From contig NZ_CP048115.1 in the NCBI RefSeq assembly GCF_010093045.1, positions 1,178,001-1,242,000 of the forward strand: a DNA stretch of 64,000 bases. The letters run 5' to 3'. The notes under the pieces were generated by a model. The model did no database searches and was not told where the DNA came from. It worked only from the letters and a program-made list of their open reading frames with translations. A program made the position numbers and the translations under genes. Within the stretch, counting starts at the first letter, position 1. Each line of letters begins with the position of its first letter. Source of the DNA: Mucilaginibacter sp. 14171R-50 (lineage in GTDB: Bacteria > Bacteroidota > Bacteroidia > Sphingobacteriales > Sphingobacteriaceae). Below are positions 17,156 to 25,833 of the stretch, in pieces.

Positions 17156-17701
17156 ATGAACGATACACTGATGACCATACTCGGCATTTTGGCAGGCATA
17201 ATTGTAGTTGTGCTGGTGTTGGCCATGATTGCCCCAAAGGCTTATACCGTACAGCGCAGTGTGATAATCAATAAGCCGCGCCAGCAGGTTTTTGATTATA
17301 TTAAATACCTGCGCAATATGGACCATTACAGCAAATGGGTAATGACCGACCCCAATAAACGCATGACCTATACCGGCACAGATGGTACCGAAGGGTTTAA
17401 CGCCGCCTGGGACAGCGACATGAAACAGGCGGGTAAGGGCCATCAAACGCTCGAAAAAATTGTTGACGGCGAGCGGATAGATATCCGCGTGGTATTTATA
17501 AAGCCCTTTGCCGGAGTGGCCGATACTTACATAGCTACACAGGCTGTAACCGAAGATAAAACCACGGTGAAATGGGCTTTTAACAGCAGTATGCAGTTCC
17601 CCATGAATGCAATGCTGTTGTTTATAAACATGGAAAAAATGCTGGGGAACGATATGGAGATCAGCCTGAACAACCTGAAACAAATACTTGAAAAGGAATA
17701 A
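17156..17701 (+). CDS. SRPBCC family protein with N-terminal membrane anchor
   Basis: 181 aa. Residues ~5-27 form one transmembrane segment; the rest is a START/polyketide-cyclase-like (SRPBCC) domain beginning AYTVQRSVIINKPRQQVFDYI and ending in the long C-terminal helix EISLNNLKQILEKE. Such domains bind hydrophobic ligands. Co-transcribed with the flanking DoxX-like genes. Confidence 0.88.
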   Translation: MNDTLMTILGILAGIIVVVLVLAMIAPKAYTVQRSVIINKPRQQVFDYIKYLRNMDHYSKWVMTDPNKRMTYTGTDGTEGFNAAWDSDMKQAGKGHQTLEKIVDGERIDIRVVFIKPFAGVADTYIATQAVTEDKTTVKWAFNSSMQFPMNAMLLFINMEKMLGNDMEISLNNLKQILEKE

Positions 17702-17728
17702 TTAATACTCACACTAAACTAAAATCTT

Positions 17729-18112
17729 ATGAAAATTGCAATGATCGTTGTACGCACGCTAATGGGGCTTATGTTCTTGTTTGCCTCTGTTGTGGTGCTT
17801 TTTAAAATTGATATGGGTAAACAGCCCGAAATGAGCGAAGCCAACAAAACCTTTATGGCAGGTATAATGGCATCAGGTTATTTACTAACCTTTATAAAAG
17901 TAACGGAGCTGGCATGCGCTATCATGTTTTTAACCGGCCGCTTTGTAACTCTGGCTACAGTTATAATATTCCCTATTATTTTAAATATCTTGTTAACGCA
18001 CATTTTTGTGGCGCCGTCCGGCATACCAATGGCTGTTGCGCTCTTGATAGGAAACTTATTCCTGGCTTATTATTATCGTAAAAACTACGTTTCGCTGTTC
18101 GCGATGAAATAA
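17729..18112 (+). CDS. DoxX-like membrane protein
   Basis: 127 aa with four predicted transmembrane segments. Helix 1 has the motif VVRTLMGLMFLFASVVVL and helix 3 FIKVTELACAIMFLTGRF, as in the DoxX family. It is the last gene of the operon and is followed 20 bp later by a strong terminator. It is a second, divergent DoxX-like gene in the same operon, not a recent copy of the first. Confidence 0.82.
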   Translation: MKIAMIVVRTLMGLMFLFASVVVLFKIDMGKQPEMSEANKTFMAGIMASGYLLTFIKVTELACAIMFLTGRFVTLATVIIFPIILNILLTHIFVAPSGIPMAVALLIGNLFLAYYYRKNYVSLFAMK

Positions 18113-18132
18113 GCTTGCTTAAATTCTACTCG

Positions 18133-18162
18133 GCCCTGCTGATATAATCAGCAGGGCTTTTT
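18133..18162 (+). terminator. Intrinsic terminator of the VOC/DoxX/SRPBCC operon
   Basis: A perfect 11-bp stem (GCCCTGCTGAT / ATCAGCAGGGC) with a 3-nt loop, then TTTTT. Confidence 0.92.
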
Positions 18163-18183
18163 ATTTAGTAGTTATATTAGCGC

Positions 18184-18561
18184 ATGCAAAAATTGGCTTT
18201 CTTTATTCTGTTTCTGTCGATAATAGGTATGGGCGATAAAAGACCCGCTCATTACACAAGCGATGTGCCTGCCATGTTCAAGGGCAAGTTTGAAGACGAT
18301 TACGGTATTCGCTACACCATTTCCGACACCTTGTTTGTACAACACCCGCGTTCAAAATACCATATTATAAAATGGAATGTTAAAGACCAATACATAGTAG
18401 CCCGAAACGATGACCAAAACCCCGGCGAAGGCGGCTTGTATACCCGCATAGATTACATGCAGTTCAGCAATATGGAACCCTGGAAATGGGGCTTTTGCCT
18501 GAGCGTATACAATGCCAAAACCAACCAGATAGCCGAAACCACCGCCAAAGCCGACAGGTAA
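18184..18561 (+). CDS. Small exported protein of unknown function
   Basis: 125 aa, not recognised. A short N-terminal hydrophobic stretch (MQKLAFFILFLSIIGMG) looks like a signal peptide. The rest has many Tyr, Trp and Asp residues and an even spread of beta-prone segments; only one Cys. Codon use matches the neighbours. It stands alone behind a terminator and before another. Confidence 0.65.
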   Translation: MQKLAFFILFLSIIGMGDKRPAHYTSDVPAMFKGKFEDDYGIRYTISDTLFVQHPRSKYHIIKWNVKDQYIVARNDDQNPGEGGLYTRIDYMQFSNMEPWKWGFCLSVYNAKTNQIAETTAKADR

Positions 18562-18648
18562 AACCCTAAAAAAGGCTGTAACGGGTTCCCGTTTTCACGA
18601 ATGAAGAGGGTGGAGTAAAGTTATCGCCTAAGTATAATGCGCCAAAAC

Positions 18649-18680
18649 AATAAAGCCGCACCAAACGGTGCGGCTTTATT
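18649..18680. terminator. Bidirectional terminator
   Basis: AATAAAGCCGCACC and its exact complement form a 14-bp stem with a 4-nt loop. The A-rich left flank and T-rich right flank allow termination on both strands, for the small exported protein and the convergent hexosaminidase gene. Confidence 0.88.
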
Positions 18681-18686
18681 ACTATA

Positions 18687-18717
18687 TGCAAACTGCAAAC
18701 TAACAACTGCAAACTTA
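18687..18717. repeat. GCAAACTGC-type repeat
   Basis: Three copies of a GCAAACT-based unit (GCAAACTGCAAACTAACAAC and more) sit just before the end of the hexosaminidase gene. The same units, in both orientations, make up the insertion inside the helicase gene at 33184-33303. Confidence 0.5.
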
Positions 18718-20619
18718 TCTTATCCGGCTTTTCAACTCGCTTATCGGCATCGATATCATACGCCCAACGGGTTGTTTGCCGCGGTAGGTAATTACCTTTA
18801 ATTGTGTAGCATCAATAGGTACTGTAAGCACGCCGGTGTATTTTGGATAAAACCTGTCCGGGTACGAATTATCAAAGCTGTAATAAATGTCAAGCCCCGG
18901 TACCTCGGTGGTTAAGGTTACGTTTAGGGTGCTGTCGGCGTTGCGGCCTACCTTAAAATCAGGGTCGTAAACGCTTGGGGCATATTTTATCTCGGCCTGG
19001 TTAAACCTGTCGAAATGCTTTTCTACCTTGGTAAAAAACGTATTAAAGTTTTTCTTAGATGCCGGCGACCATACGCTTTCGGCCAGCGCAAAAGCACGGG
19101 GCCACGTCATATACTCTGCCTGGCGAATATTGTAAACCTGTTCGGTCCACAGGTTGGCTTGCCCGCCTTTTATCAATTTGGCGTCTACCCCCGCAGGTAC
19201 CGGGTCAAATTCGTAAGTTTTGCTCAGGCGCAATGTAGCATAAACATGCGGCTCCATCACACGGTCGCTCTGCATGTAATCCAGGTAAACAAACGTAGTT
19301 GGGCTCATCACTACTTCGTGGCCAAGTTTAGCGGCCTCGATACCTCCTTTTATGCCACGCCAGCTCATAACCGCAGCGTTAGGGCCAATACCACCTTCCA
19401 GTATCTCATCCCATCCAATAAATTTTTTCCCTTTAGATTCTACTATCTTTTCAAGGCGTTTTTCAAAATAGCTTTGTACCTCTTCCTGCGTTTTAAGGTT
19501 TTCTTTTGCCATTAAGGCCTTCACCTGGTCGCTTTGCTCCCAGAAATTTTTAGCGCACTCATCGCCTCCTACGTGGATGTATGCAAATGGGAACAGCCCG
19601 GCAATTTCGCCCATTACTTTATCCAAAAACTGGTAGGTAAATTCGCCGGCGGGGTTTAAGGTATTGTCTACCAAAGCCGGGTGGCCGGGTTTAGACCAGT
19701 CCATTATCTTCTCGCCCGAGCGTACTACATATTTATCAGCGCCGGCTGTCGCCGATAATTCCGGGTAGGATGCTACGGCTGCAAGGCTGTGGCCGGGTAC
19801 ATCTACTTCGGGCATAATGTTTACAAAGCGGTCTTTTGCATATTGCACCACCTCGCGGATATCATCCTGGGTATAAAAGCCGCCGTAATTACGAGGCTCG
19901 TCAGGTTTTGGCGGAATAAAGTTGCCGAACTCGCCCTCGCGCTTTACATTAAATGCCCCAACGGTGGTGAGTTTAGGGAAGCTTTTTATCTCGATGCGCC
20001 AGCCTTCATCATCAGTTAAATGCCAGTGAAACAGGTTAAGTTTGTATTTGGCCATATTATCAATATAACTCATTACCTCTTTTTTGGTAAAGAAGTGGCG
20101 TGATACATCAAACATCAACCCTCTCCATTCAAAGCGTGGGTAATCAGTTATATCAACCACAGGCACCGCCCACGTTACGTTTTTTGCTATTTCTTTACCC
20201 TCTATCTGGTTAGGCAGCAACTGAAGCAAGGTTTGCACACCATAATATAGGCCCGCCGCAGTATTGGCACGTATGGTTATGCCTTTTGCCCTGGCCGACA
20301 GGTAATAGCCCTCTTTGCCTATAACATTATCGGTGGTTTTGTTAAGTACCAGTTTAATAGCAGCGGCCGGCGCTACAGGTCTTACCCTGATAATTTTGCC
20401 GGTGGCCGTAGAAAACTTGTTTTTAATAAGGTTAAGCACGGGGGTCATTTCGGCCTCTGTGCCTGATTGCACCACTAACACTTTTGGCAGCACGTACCGC
20501 CCGGTGTGTTGAGTGATTTTAACCGGCTCGGGGATAATGGCAATACTTGTGTTGGTTTGCTGGGCAAACGCCAATGCGCCAATAAGGCAGGAGCATACCA
20601 ATAAGGATAACTTTTTCAT
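18715..20619 (-). CDS. Beta-N-acetylhexosaminidase (GH20), secreted
   Basis: 634 aa from the ATG at 20619 (MKKLSLLVCSCLIGALAFAQ, a Sec signal peptide); the longer frame to 20661 is rejected. The GH20b N-terminal domain comes first, then the TIM barrel starting at FEWRGLMFDVSRHFF. The catalytic pair is in HVGGDEC (Asp353-Glu354), and the active-site Trp residues lie in SWRGIKGG and NLWTEQV. A C-terminal beta-sandwich (YYSFDNSYPDRFY) resembles the chitobiase C-terminal domain. It removes terminal GlcNAc or GalNAc in the periplasm or outside the cell, from chitin oligomers, glycoproteins or murein. Confidence 0.95.
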   Translation of the reverse strand: MKKLSLLVCSCLIGALAFAQQTNTSIAIIPEPVKITQHTGRYVLPKVLVVQSGTEAEMTPVLNLIKNKFSTATGKIIRVRPVAPAAAIKLVLNKTTDNVIGKEGYYLSARAKGITIRANTAAGLYYGVQTLLQLLPNQIEGKEIAKNVTWAVPVVDITDYPRFEWRGLMFDVSRHFFTKKEVMSYIDNMAKYKLNLFHWHLTDDEGWRIEIKSFPKLTTVGAFNVKREGEFGNFIPPKPDEPRNYGGFYTQDDIREVVQYAKDRFVNIMPEVDVPGHSLAAVASYPELSATAGADKYVVRSGEKIMDWSKPGHPALVDNTLNPAGEFTYQFLDKVMGEIAGLFPFAYIHVGGDECAKNFWEQSDQVKALMAKENLKTQEEVQSYFEKRLEKIVESKGKKFIGWDEILEGGIGPNAAVMSWRGIKGGIEAAKLGHEVVMSPTTFVYLDYMQSDRVMEPHVYATLRLSKTYEFDPVPAGVDAKLIKGGQANLWTEQVYNIRQAEYMTWPRAFALAESVWSPASKKNFNTFFTKVEKHFDRFNQAEIKYAPSVYDPDFKVGRNADSTLNVTLTTEVPGLDIYYSFDNSYPDRFYPKYTGVLTVPIDATQLKVITYRGKQPVGRMISMPISELKSRIR

Positions 20620-20666
20620 GGATAATAACTGATGATTTATAATTGGGGTAACAACATGCAATTTAT

Positions 20667-20696
20667 AACTTTTTAAATAATATTAAAAAGTTTTTT
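20667..20696. promoter_or_regulatory. Inverted repeat upstream of the hexosaminidase gene
   Basis: AACTTTTTAA and TTAAAAAGTT form a perfect 10-bp AT-rich inverted repeat with a 6-nt centre, followed by TTTT. It lies about 50 bp upstream of the GH20 start in the divergent spacer. It could be an operator; no clear -7 box was found here. Confidence 0.4.
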
Positions 20697-20834
20697 GTAG
20701 TTTAGAATTTAAATAGTAACAGGTTGAATATTAATCTGCCAACCAATAATGATGTTAAATTTTTTTAAATTGCATTGGTAAACCCTAATTGCGCCTCCGC
20801 GTATTAACCATTTATAAGCTAAACTAAATCAACT

Positions 20835-22232
20835 ATGTCAACCGACCGCAGAAAGTTTTTGAAGCACCTGGGCACATCAGTTTTACTGACATCGGCATCG
20901 CTCACCAGCCTGGCAGCTAAAGAAGAAAATGAAGTAAGAATATTGCGCGCGCAAAAGCGCGTATCGCCAAACGACAGGATACGAATAGCTACTATTGGTA
21001 TGGGTATCATGGGTTTTAACGATACCAAAGCCGCGCTGACAGTTCCGGGTGTTGAGCTGGTTGGCGTTTGCGACCTTTATAAAGGGCGCCTGGCGCGTGC
21101 CAAAGAAGTGTACGGTAACGACTTGTTTACTACCATGGACCACCGCGAGATACTGGAACGAAAAGATATTGACGCGGTGATAATTGCGACCAGCGATAAC
21201 TGGCACAGCCAGATAGCTATCGACGCGATGCATAAAGGCAAAGCGGTTTACAGCGAAAAGCCAATGGTACATTTAATTAGCCAGGGTTTAGAGGAGATAC
21301 GGGTGCAAAAAGAAACCGGGAGGGTTTTCCAGGTTGGGAGCCAAAGGGTAAGCAGCATTGCCTATCGCAAAGCAAAAGAGATGTACGAGGCGGGCGCCAT
21401 AGGCAAGATCAACTCTATCGAAGCATCGTTTAACCGCCAAAGCGCGTTAGGGGCATGGCAATACACCATACCGAGCGATGGTAACATACAAAATGTAGAT
21501 TGGGCGCGATACCAGGCAAATGCAAGCGTTAAGCACGATTTTGACCCGAACCGGTTTTTCCGCTGGAGAAACTACCGCGAATATGGCACAGGTGTTGCCG
21601 GCGACCTTTTTGTTCACCTGTTGAGCGGCATTCACTTTATTACGGGCTCGAAAGGTCCGGAGCGTATCTATTCGATAGGCGACCTGGCTTATTGGAAAGA
21701 CGGGCGCAATGTGCCCGATGTAATGAGTGCGGTTATTCATTATGGCGAAACTAAAGAGCATCCCGCCTTCCAGGTTACCTTACGTGTAAACTTTATCAGT
21801 GGCGAGGGCGATCACGGCACTACCAAAATAGTAGGATCTGAAGGCGTGATAGACTTGGGAGGGGAAGGCGAAAGCTTTACCATCCGCAAAAACAAAATGC
21901 CCGTAGCCCCCGGTATTGGCGGGTGGGATTCGTTATTTACCTATACCGAAGCACAGCAAAAGGCATTGATGGATGCTTACAATAAACGCTACTCGCAGGC
22001 CGACCAGCAAACACCGTCCATTCCGGATATAACCTATCGTGCGCCGGACGACTACAATGCCTCGAACGACCACTTTGCCAACTTTATGGAATCGGTACGT
22101 ACAGGTAAGCCGGTTGTTGAAGATGCCGTATTTGGTTTCAGGGCTGCTGCCCCATGCCTGGCTTGCAACGACAGCTATTTTCAAAACAAGGTCATCCATT
22201 GGGATGCGGAGAATATGAAAATAGTGGGATAG
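20835..22232 (+). CDS. Gfo/Idh/MocA family oxidoreductase with Tat signal
   Basis: 465 aa. The N-terminus MSTDRRKFLKHLG has a twin-arginine motif followed by a Ser/Thr/Leu-rich hydrophobic stretch, so it should be exported folded with its cofactor. The Rossmann domain starts IRIATIGMGIMG and the NAD(P)-domain hallmark SEKPMVH is present; the C-terminal alpha/beta domain follows. Substrates of exported members are mostly unknown sugars; some Tat-exported relatives are GH109 alpha-N-acetylgalactosaminidases, which cannot be decided here. Monocistronic, divergent from GH20. Confidence 0.9.
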   Translation: MSTDRRKFLKHLGTSVLLTSASLTSLAAKEENEVRILRAQKRVSPNDRIRIATIGMGIMGFNDTKAALTVPGVELVGVCDLYKGRLARAKEVYGNDLFTTMDHREILERKDIDAVIIATSDNWHSQIAIDAMHKGKAVYSEKPMVHLISQGLEEIRVQKETGRVFQVGSQRVSSIAYRKAKEMYEAGAIGKINSIEASFNRQSALGAWQYTIPSDGNIQNVDWARYQANASVKHDFDPNRFFRWRNYREYGTGVAGDLFVHLLSGIHFITGSKGPERIYSIGDLAYWKDGRNVPDVMSAVIHYGETKEHPAFQVTLRVNFISGEGDHGTTKIVGSEGVIDLGGEGESFTIRKNKMPVAPGIGGWDSLFTYTEAQQKALMDAYNKRYSQADQQTPSIPDITYRAPDDYNASNDHFANFMESVRTGKPVVEDAVFGFRAAAPCLACNDSYFQNKVIHWDAENMKIVG

Positions 22233-22279
22233 AGAACAAAGACCGGAAGAATCAAGATACAAGACAGATATACCTAATA

Positions 22280-22304
22280 GGAGGCCGCTTACTGAGCGGC
22301 TTCC
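22280..22304 (+). terminator. Likely terminator of the Gfo/Idh gene
   Basis: GGAGGCCGCT and AGCGGCTTCC pair with one G-T wobble around a 5-nt loop. The T-rich tail is short (CTTGTT). It is 48 bp after the stop codon. Confidence 0.6.
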
Positions 22305-22358
22305 TTGTTATCAACGTTATCAGTTTTAGCTTGCCGAAGACCTGCCGCTTCAACAGGC

Positions 22359-22386
22359 TTGCCGGTAACGTAGCGTTTTATATTTG
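22359..22386 (+). promoter_or_regulatory. Promoter of the S9 peptidase gene
   Basis: TTG at 22359-22361, a 17-bp spacer and TATATTTG at 22379-22386 match the Bacteroidetes -33/-7 pattern. The leader would be about 65 nt. Confidence 0.6.
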
Positions 22387-22458
22387 TAACAATTAAAGCG
22401 TTAAAAATAGTAATATTACCTAAACTGTTAAATTGCATCGCCTTAACAGCAACTGTTT

Positions 22459-24831
22459 ATGAAAAAGAGCCTTACCTTACTGTTCCTGTGCATTGGTTTT
22501 GGCGCTTCGGCGCAAAAACTTGAAGTGCTTACTGTTGAGAAAATAATGCGCGACCCAAAATGGATGGGCGTGTCGCCCGATAACATCCGCTGGAGCGACG
22601 ACAGCAAAAAAATATACTTTACCTGGAACCCTGATAGGGCAGAGCGCGACGAATTGTTTTGCATAAGCCCAAACAACATAAAACCCCAAAAGGTAGCTTT
22701 GGCCGAACGCCGCGACATGATACCGGGCGATGGCAAATGGAATAGGGCACGCACCCTTAAAGTGTACGAAAAGAATGGCGATATATACTTGTTAAACGTG
22801 GCTACCGGTAAAAGCATACAATTAACCAATACCGCGGCGCACGAAATGAACCCCACTTTCAGCGGCGACGAATCAAGCGTTATTTTTACCGGCGACAACA
22901 ACCTTTACGCTTTAACACTTAACCGGGGCAAGCTAACGCAGATCACAAATTTTGTAAAAAAAGCAAGCGACGGAAAAAAGCCCGCCAAAGACGATGAGCA
23001 ATCGCGCTGGTTAAAAACACAGCAGTTAGAGCTGTTTGATATAATTAAGGCCAACGAGAAAGACCGCAAGCTTGATTCGGCGGAGCGTAGTTTGTTTAAG
23101 GTATCCAAATTAAAAGAAATAATATTTGGGGAAAAGCGCTTAAGCGGGGTGCAGCTAAGTCCGGATGGCAGGTATGTTACTTACCGCCTCATTCAGCCGG
23201 CCGAGGGTGAAAGGAACACCATTGTGCCCGATTATGTTACCTCATCGGGCTACACCGAGGATATTCCTAACCGTACCAAGGTAGGTAGTCCGCAATCAAC
23301 TTCCGAAAGCTTTATTTTTGACAGGCAGCGCGATACGGTCTACAGCATCAATACCGATGATCTGCCAGGTATAAAGGATATACCCAAGTACATAAAAGAG
23401 TACCCTAAAGAACTAGAGGCGTATAAAAAGCGCAACGCTGATCGCCTGGTTGACATTGCCACTCCATACTGGAGTCCCGACAGCAAATACGCCGTTGTGG
23501 ACGTAGAAGCGAAGGACAATAAAGACCGCTGGCTGATGCAGCTTGACGCCGAAACCGGTAAATTAACGCTGCTTGACCGCCAGCACGACGATGCCTGGAT
23601 AGGTGGCCCCGGCACAAGCGGTTTTTTTTCAAATGGCAGTATGGGCTGGGCGGATAACACTCATTTCTACTACCAGAGCGAGGCCAGTGGTTACTCGCAC
23701 GTATATATGGCAGATATGGTTAGCCGCCACAAAAAGCAGCTTACCTCGGGCAAGTGGGAGGTACAAACCCTGCACTTATCCAATGATAAAAAAACCTTTT
23801 ATTTTACCGCCAATATCGAGCATCCCGGTATAACGCATTTTTACCGCATACCTGTAACGGGCGGCGTGCCGGTTAAAATAACAAGCATGAAAGGGGGCAA
23901 CGAAGTAACGCTTTCGCCCGATGAAAAATGGCTGGCTATCCACTACTCCTATTCAAACAAACCATGGGAATTGTATGTGCAGCCCAACAAAACGGGGGCG
24001 AAGGCCGTACAAGTAACCAACTCTGTTACCGAGGAATTTAAATCGTATCCATGGCGTGAGCCGGAGGTGATCAGCTTTAAAAACCGTAACGGGAAAGATA
24101 TTTACGCACGGCTGTATCTGCCGAAAAAGGCCGACCCTGCAAAACCTGCCGTAATATTTGTACACGGTGCGGGCTACCTGCAAAACGTGCATTACTGGTG
24201 GAGCACCTATTTCCGCGAGTATATGTTCAACAATATGCTGGCAGATAACGGATACACGGTAATGGATATCGATTATACCGCAAGCTCTGGCTATGGGCGC
24301 GACATCCGCACCGGAATATACCGCCACATGGGCGGCGCCGACCTTACCGACCAGGTAGATGGCGTAAAGTTATTAGTAGAAAAATATGGTGTTAACCCAA
24401 AACATGTTGGCATGTACGGCGGTTCGTACGGTGGCTTTATGACCCTGATGGCATTGTTTACCCAGCCTGATGTTTTTGCCTCGGGCGCAGCTATACGCTC
24501 GGTTACCGATTGGGCGCATTACAACCATGGCTATACTTCAAACATCTTAAACGAGCCCTTTACCGACGAGAAAGCATATCGCCAAAGCTCGCCTATTTAT
24601 TTCGCCGATGGCCTAAAGGGCAACCTGCTGATGCTGCATGGCATGGTGGACCAGAATGTAAACTTTCAGGATATTGTGCGCCTTACCCAAAAGCTGATAG
24701 AGTTGCATAAAGAAAACTGGTGGCTTGCGCCTTACCCGGTAGAGGACCACGGCTTTGTGCAACCCAGCAGCTGGACGGATGAGTATAAAAGAATATATAA
24801 ATTGTTTGAGGAAACGCTGAAAGGGAAGTAA
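22459..24831 (+). CDS. Prolyl oligopeptidase family (S9) serine peptidase, secreted
   Basis: 790 aa with a Sec signal peptide (MKKSLTLLFLCIGFGASAQ). The first ~520 residues form a DPP-IV/TolB-like beta-propeller; the catalytic alpha/beta hydrolase domain follows. The triad is clear: Ser656 in YGGSYGG, Asp731 in HGMVDQN and His764 in EDHGF. Family members release dipeptides or cut short peptides in the periplasm. The length and order fit S9B/C peptidases common in Bacteroidetes. Confidence 0.95.
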   Translation: MKKSLTLLFLCIGFGASAQKLEVLTVEKIMRDPKWMGVSPDNIRWSDDSKKIYFTWNPDRAERDELFCISPNNIKPQKVALAERRDMIPGDGKWNRARTLKVYEKNGDIYLLNVATGKSIQLTNTAAHEMNPTFSGDESSVIFTGDNNLYALTLNRGKLTQITNFVKKASDGKKPAKDDEQSRWLKTQQLELFDIIKANEKDRKLDSAERSLFKVSKLKEIIFGEKRLSGVQLSPDGRYVTYRLIQPAEGERNTIVPDYVTSSGYTEDIPNRTKVGSPQSTSESFIFDRQRDTVYSINTDDLPGIKDIPKYIKEYPKELEAYKKRNADRLVDIATPYWSPDSKYAVVDVEAKDNKDRWLMQLDAETGKLTLLDRQHDDAWIGGPGTSGFFSNGSMGWADNTHFYYQSEASGYSHVYMADMVSRHKKQLTSGKWEVQTLHLSNDKKTFYFTANIEHPGITHFYRIPVTGGVPVKITSMKGGNEVTLSPDEKWLAIHYSYSNKPWELYVQPNKTGAKAVQVTNSVTEEFKSYPWREPEVISFKNRNGKDIYARLYLPKKADPAKPAVIFVHGAGYLQNVHYWWSTYFREYMFNNMLADNGYTVMDIDYTASSGYGRDIRTGIYRHMGGADLTDQVDGVKLLVEKYGVNPKHVGMYGGSYGGFMTLMALFTQPDVFASGAAIRSVTDWAHYNHGYTSNILNEPFTDEKAYRQSSPIYFADGLKGNLLMLHGMVDQNVNFQDIVRLTQKLIELHKENWWLAPYPVEDHGFVQPSSWTDEYKRIYKLFEETLKGK

Positions 24832-24960
24832 AATATACAGTAAATGATTAGTACAACAGCAGTTTATTTGTGATCAAATCATCTTACCGCCGAATAGCGC
24901 TAAGATGCTGCGCGAACACAAGTGCCATGGCAACATTTAATTCGCAAAGCCTGAACTTGG

Positions 24961-25356
24961 TTAGGCTACGGATGGTTTTTTCGAATTATGCAATAGGCTA
25001 GAGAGCCCTATATCTTGAAAAAGCTTGGATATATAACGTTGTTGATTTTCAGAGCTTTTTCTTTCAATGATTTTTTTCATCATTAACTTATCATATTTGC
25101 TAAGGTGATTGATTTGGTTGTTTACGAATGTAATCATCATTAGATTCTCGAAATCCTCTTTAGAACGTTTATTGGATAAGTAGAATTGCGCTTTGTAATT
25201 TTTATCATTTATCATTTTTAGTAAATCAGCCTCATGCTTTTTTATAAGCTTTTCAAGCTTTTTTTCTGCTATTCTTTGCCTGTAGATATTAAATCCCAAG
25301 TATAAAAAGTTAATTCCAACCATTCCTATAGCAAGTACGCCAATTAAATCTTCCAT
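24961..25356 (-). CDS. Unknown protein with one membrane helix and coiled coil
   Basis: 131 aa, not recognised. Residues ~4-24 form a membrane segment (GVLAIGMVGINFLYLGFNIY), followed by a very basic, helical stretch rich in Lys and Glu (AEKKLEKLIKKHEADLLK) that should form a coiled coil. It lies 5 bp behind the next entry on the same strand and both are clearly more AT-rich than their neighbours, which suggests transfer. The 129 bp between it and the S9 peptidase gene hold nothing recognisable. Confidence 0.7.
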   Translation of the reverse strand: MEDLIGVLAIGMVGINFLYLGFNIYRQRIAEKKLEKLIKKHEADLLKMINDKNYKAQFYLSNKRSKEDFENLMMITFVNNQINHLSKYDKLMMKKIIERKSSENQQRYISKLFQDIGLSSLLHNSKKPSVA

Positions 25357-25361
25357 AATGA

Positions 25362-25742
25362 CTATTTTTTCGCTTCAAAAATTGTATAAAACCAACATAT
25401 TTCGTTTTCGTTTATATGCCTATGATAACGTTCCCCCATGGCAGAAAGTACTAAGATATAAATTAAAACAGTGGGCAATGACGTCCAATCAACGACTAAT
25501 TCGTTTTCAATTGAACCATACATAATTCCTGCCAAGAATGCTATGATTATGTTAAGAAGAGATATAATTCTAAATTTAGTGCTGAAAGCTAAGCTAAAGG
25601 CGTATGCACTTAGTGCAACTATAGCCGACCTTTCAGTAATATGATGAGGCTTAGAATAATAATACTCAAACATAAAGGGTATGAAAGGCAAAAATACATA
25701 GCATATGATGCTAGTTATTAAATTTGACAGTTTGTCTCTCAA
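25362..25742 (-). CDS. Unknown multi-pass membrane protein
   Basis: 126 aa, not recognised. It starts with TTG at 25742; no ATG is available near the N-terminus. Four hydrophobic segments are visible (LITSIICYVFLPFIPFMF, SAYAFSLAFS, LLNIIIAFLAGIMYG and VLIYILVLSAMG). It is the first gene of the AT-rich pair, and a 32-bp near-perfect palindrome sits 10 bp upstream of its start. Function cannot be inferred. Confidence 0.65.
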   Translation of the reverse strand: MRDKLSNLITSIICYVFLPFIPFMFEYYYSKPHHITERSAIVALSAYAFSLAFSTKFRIISLLNIIIAFLAGIMYGSIENELVVDWTSLPTVLIYILVLSAMGERYHRHINENEICWFYTIFEAKK

Positions 25743-25752
25743 GAGTTGTGAT

Positions 25753-25784
25753 ATTTGGTTAAGTTAGGACTAACCTAACCAAAT
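25753..25784. promoter_or_regulatory. 32-bp near-perfect palindrome
   Basis: The arms ATTTGGTTAAGTTAG and CTAACCTAACCAAAT are complementary at 14 of 15 positions around a GA centre. It lies between the start of the AT-rich membrane-protein pair and the divergent lipoprotein gene at 25834. It has the size and symmetry of a dimeric regulator's operator, or could form a hairpin in the mRNA leader. Confidence 0.6.
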
Positions 25785-25833
25785 TATTTTTCAAATCAAA
25801 GAATTGTAAGTAATTTAATATGGAATTGAATAT

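Noticed and set aside
20835..22232. GH109 alpha-N-acetylgalactosaminidase
   Set aside because: Tat-exported Gfo/Idh proteins include GH109, but the diagnostic residues could not be verified by eye, so the general family name is kept.
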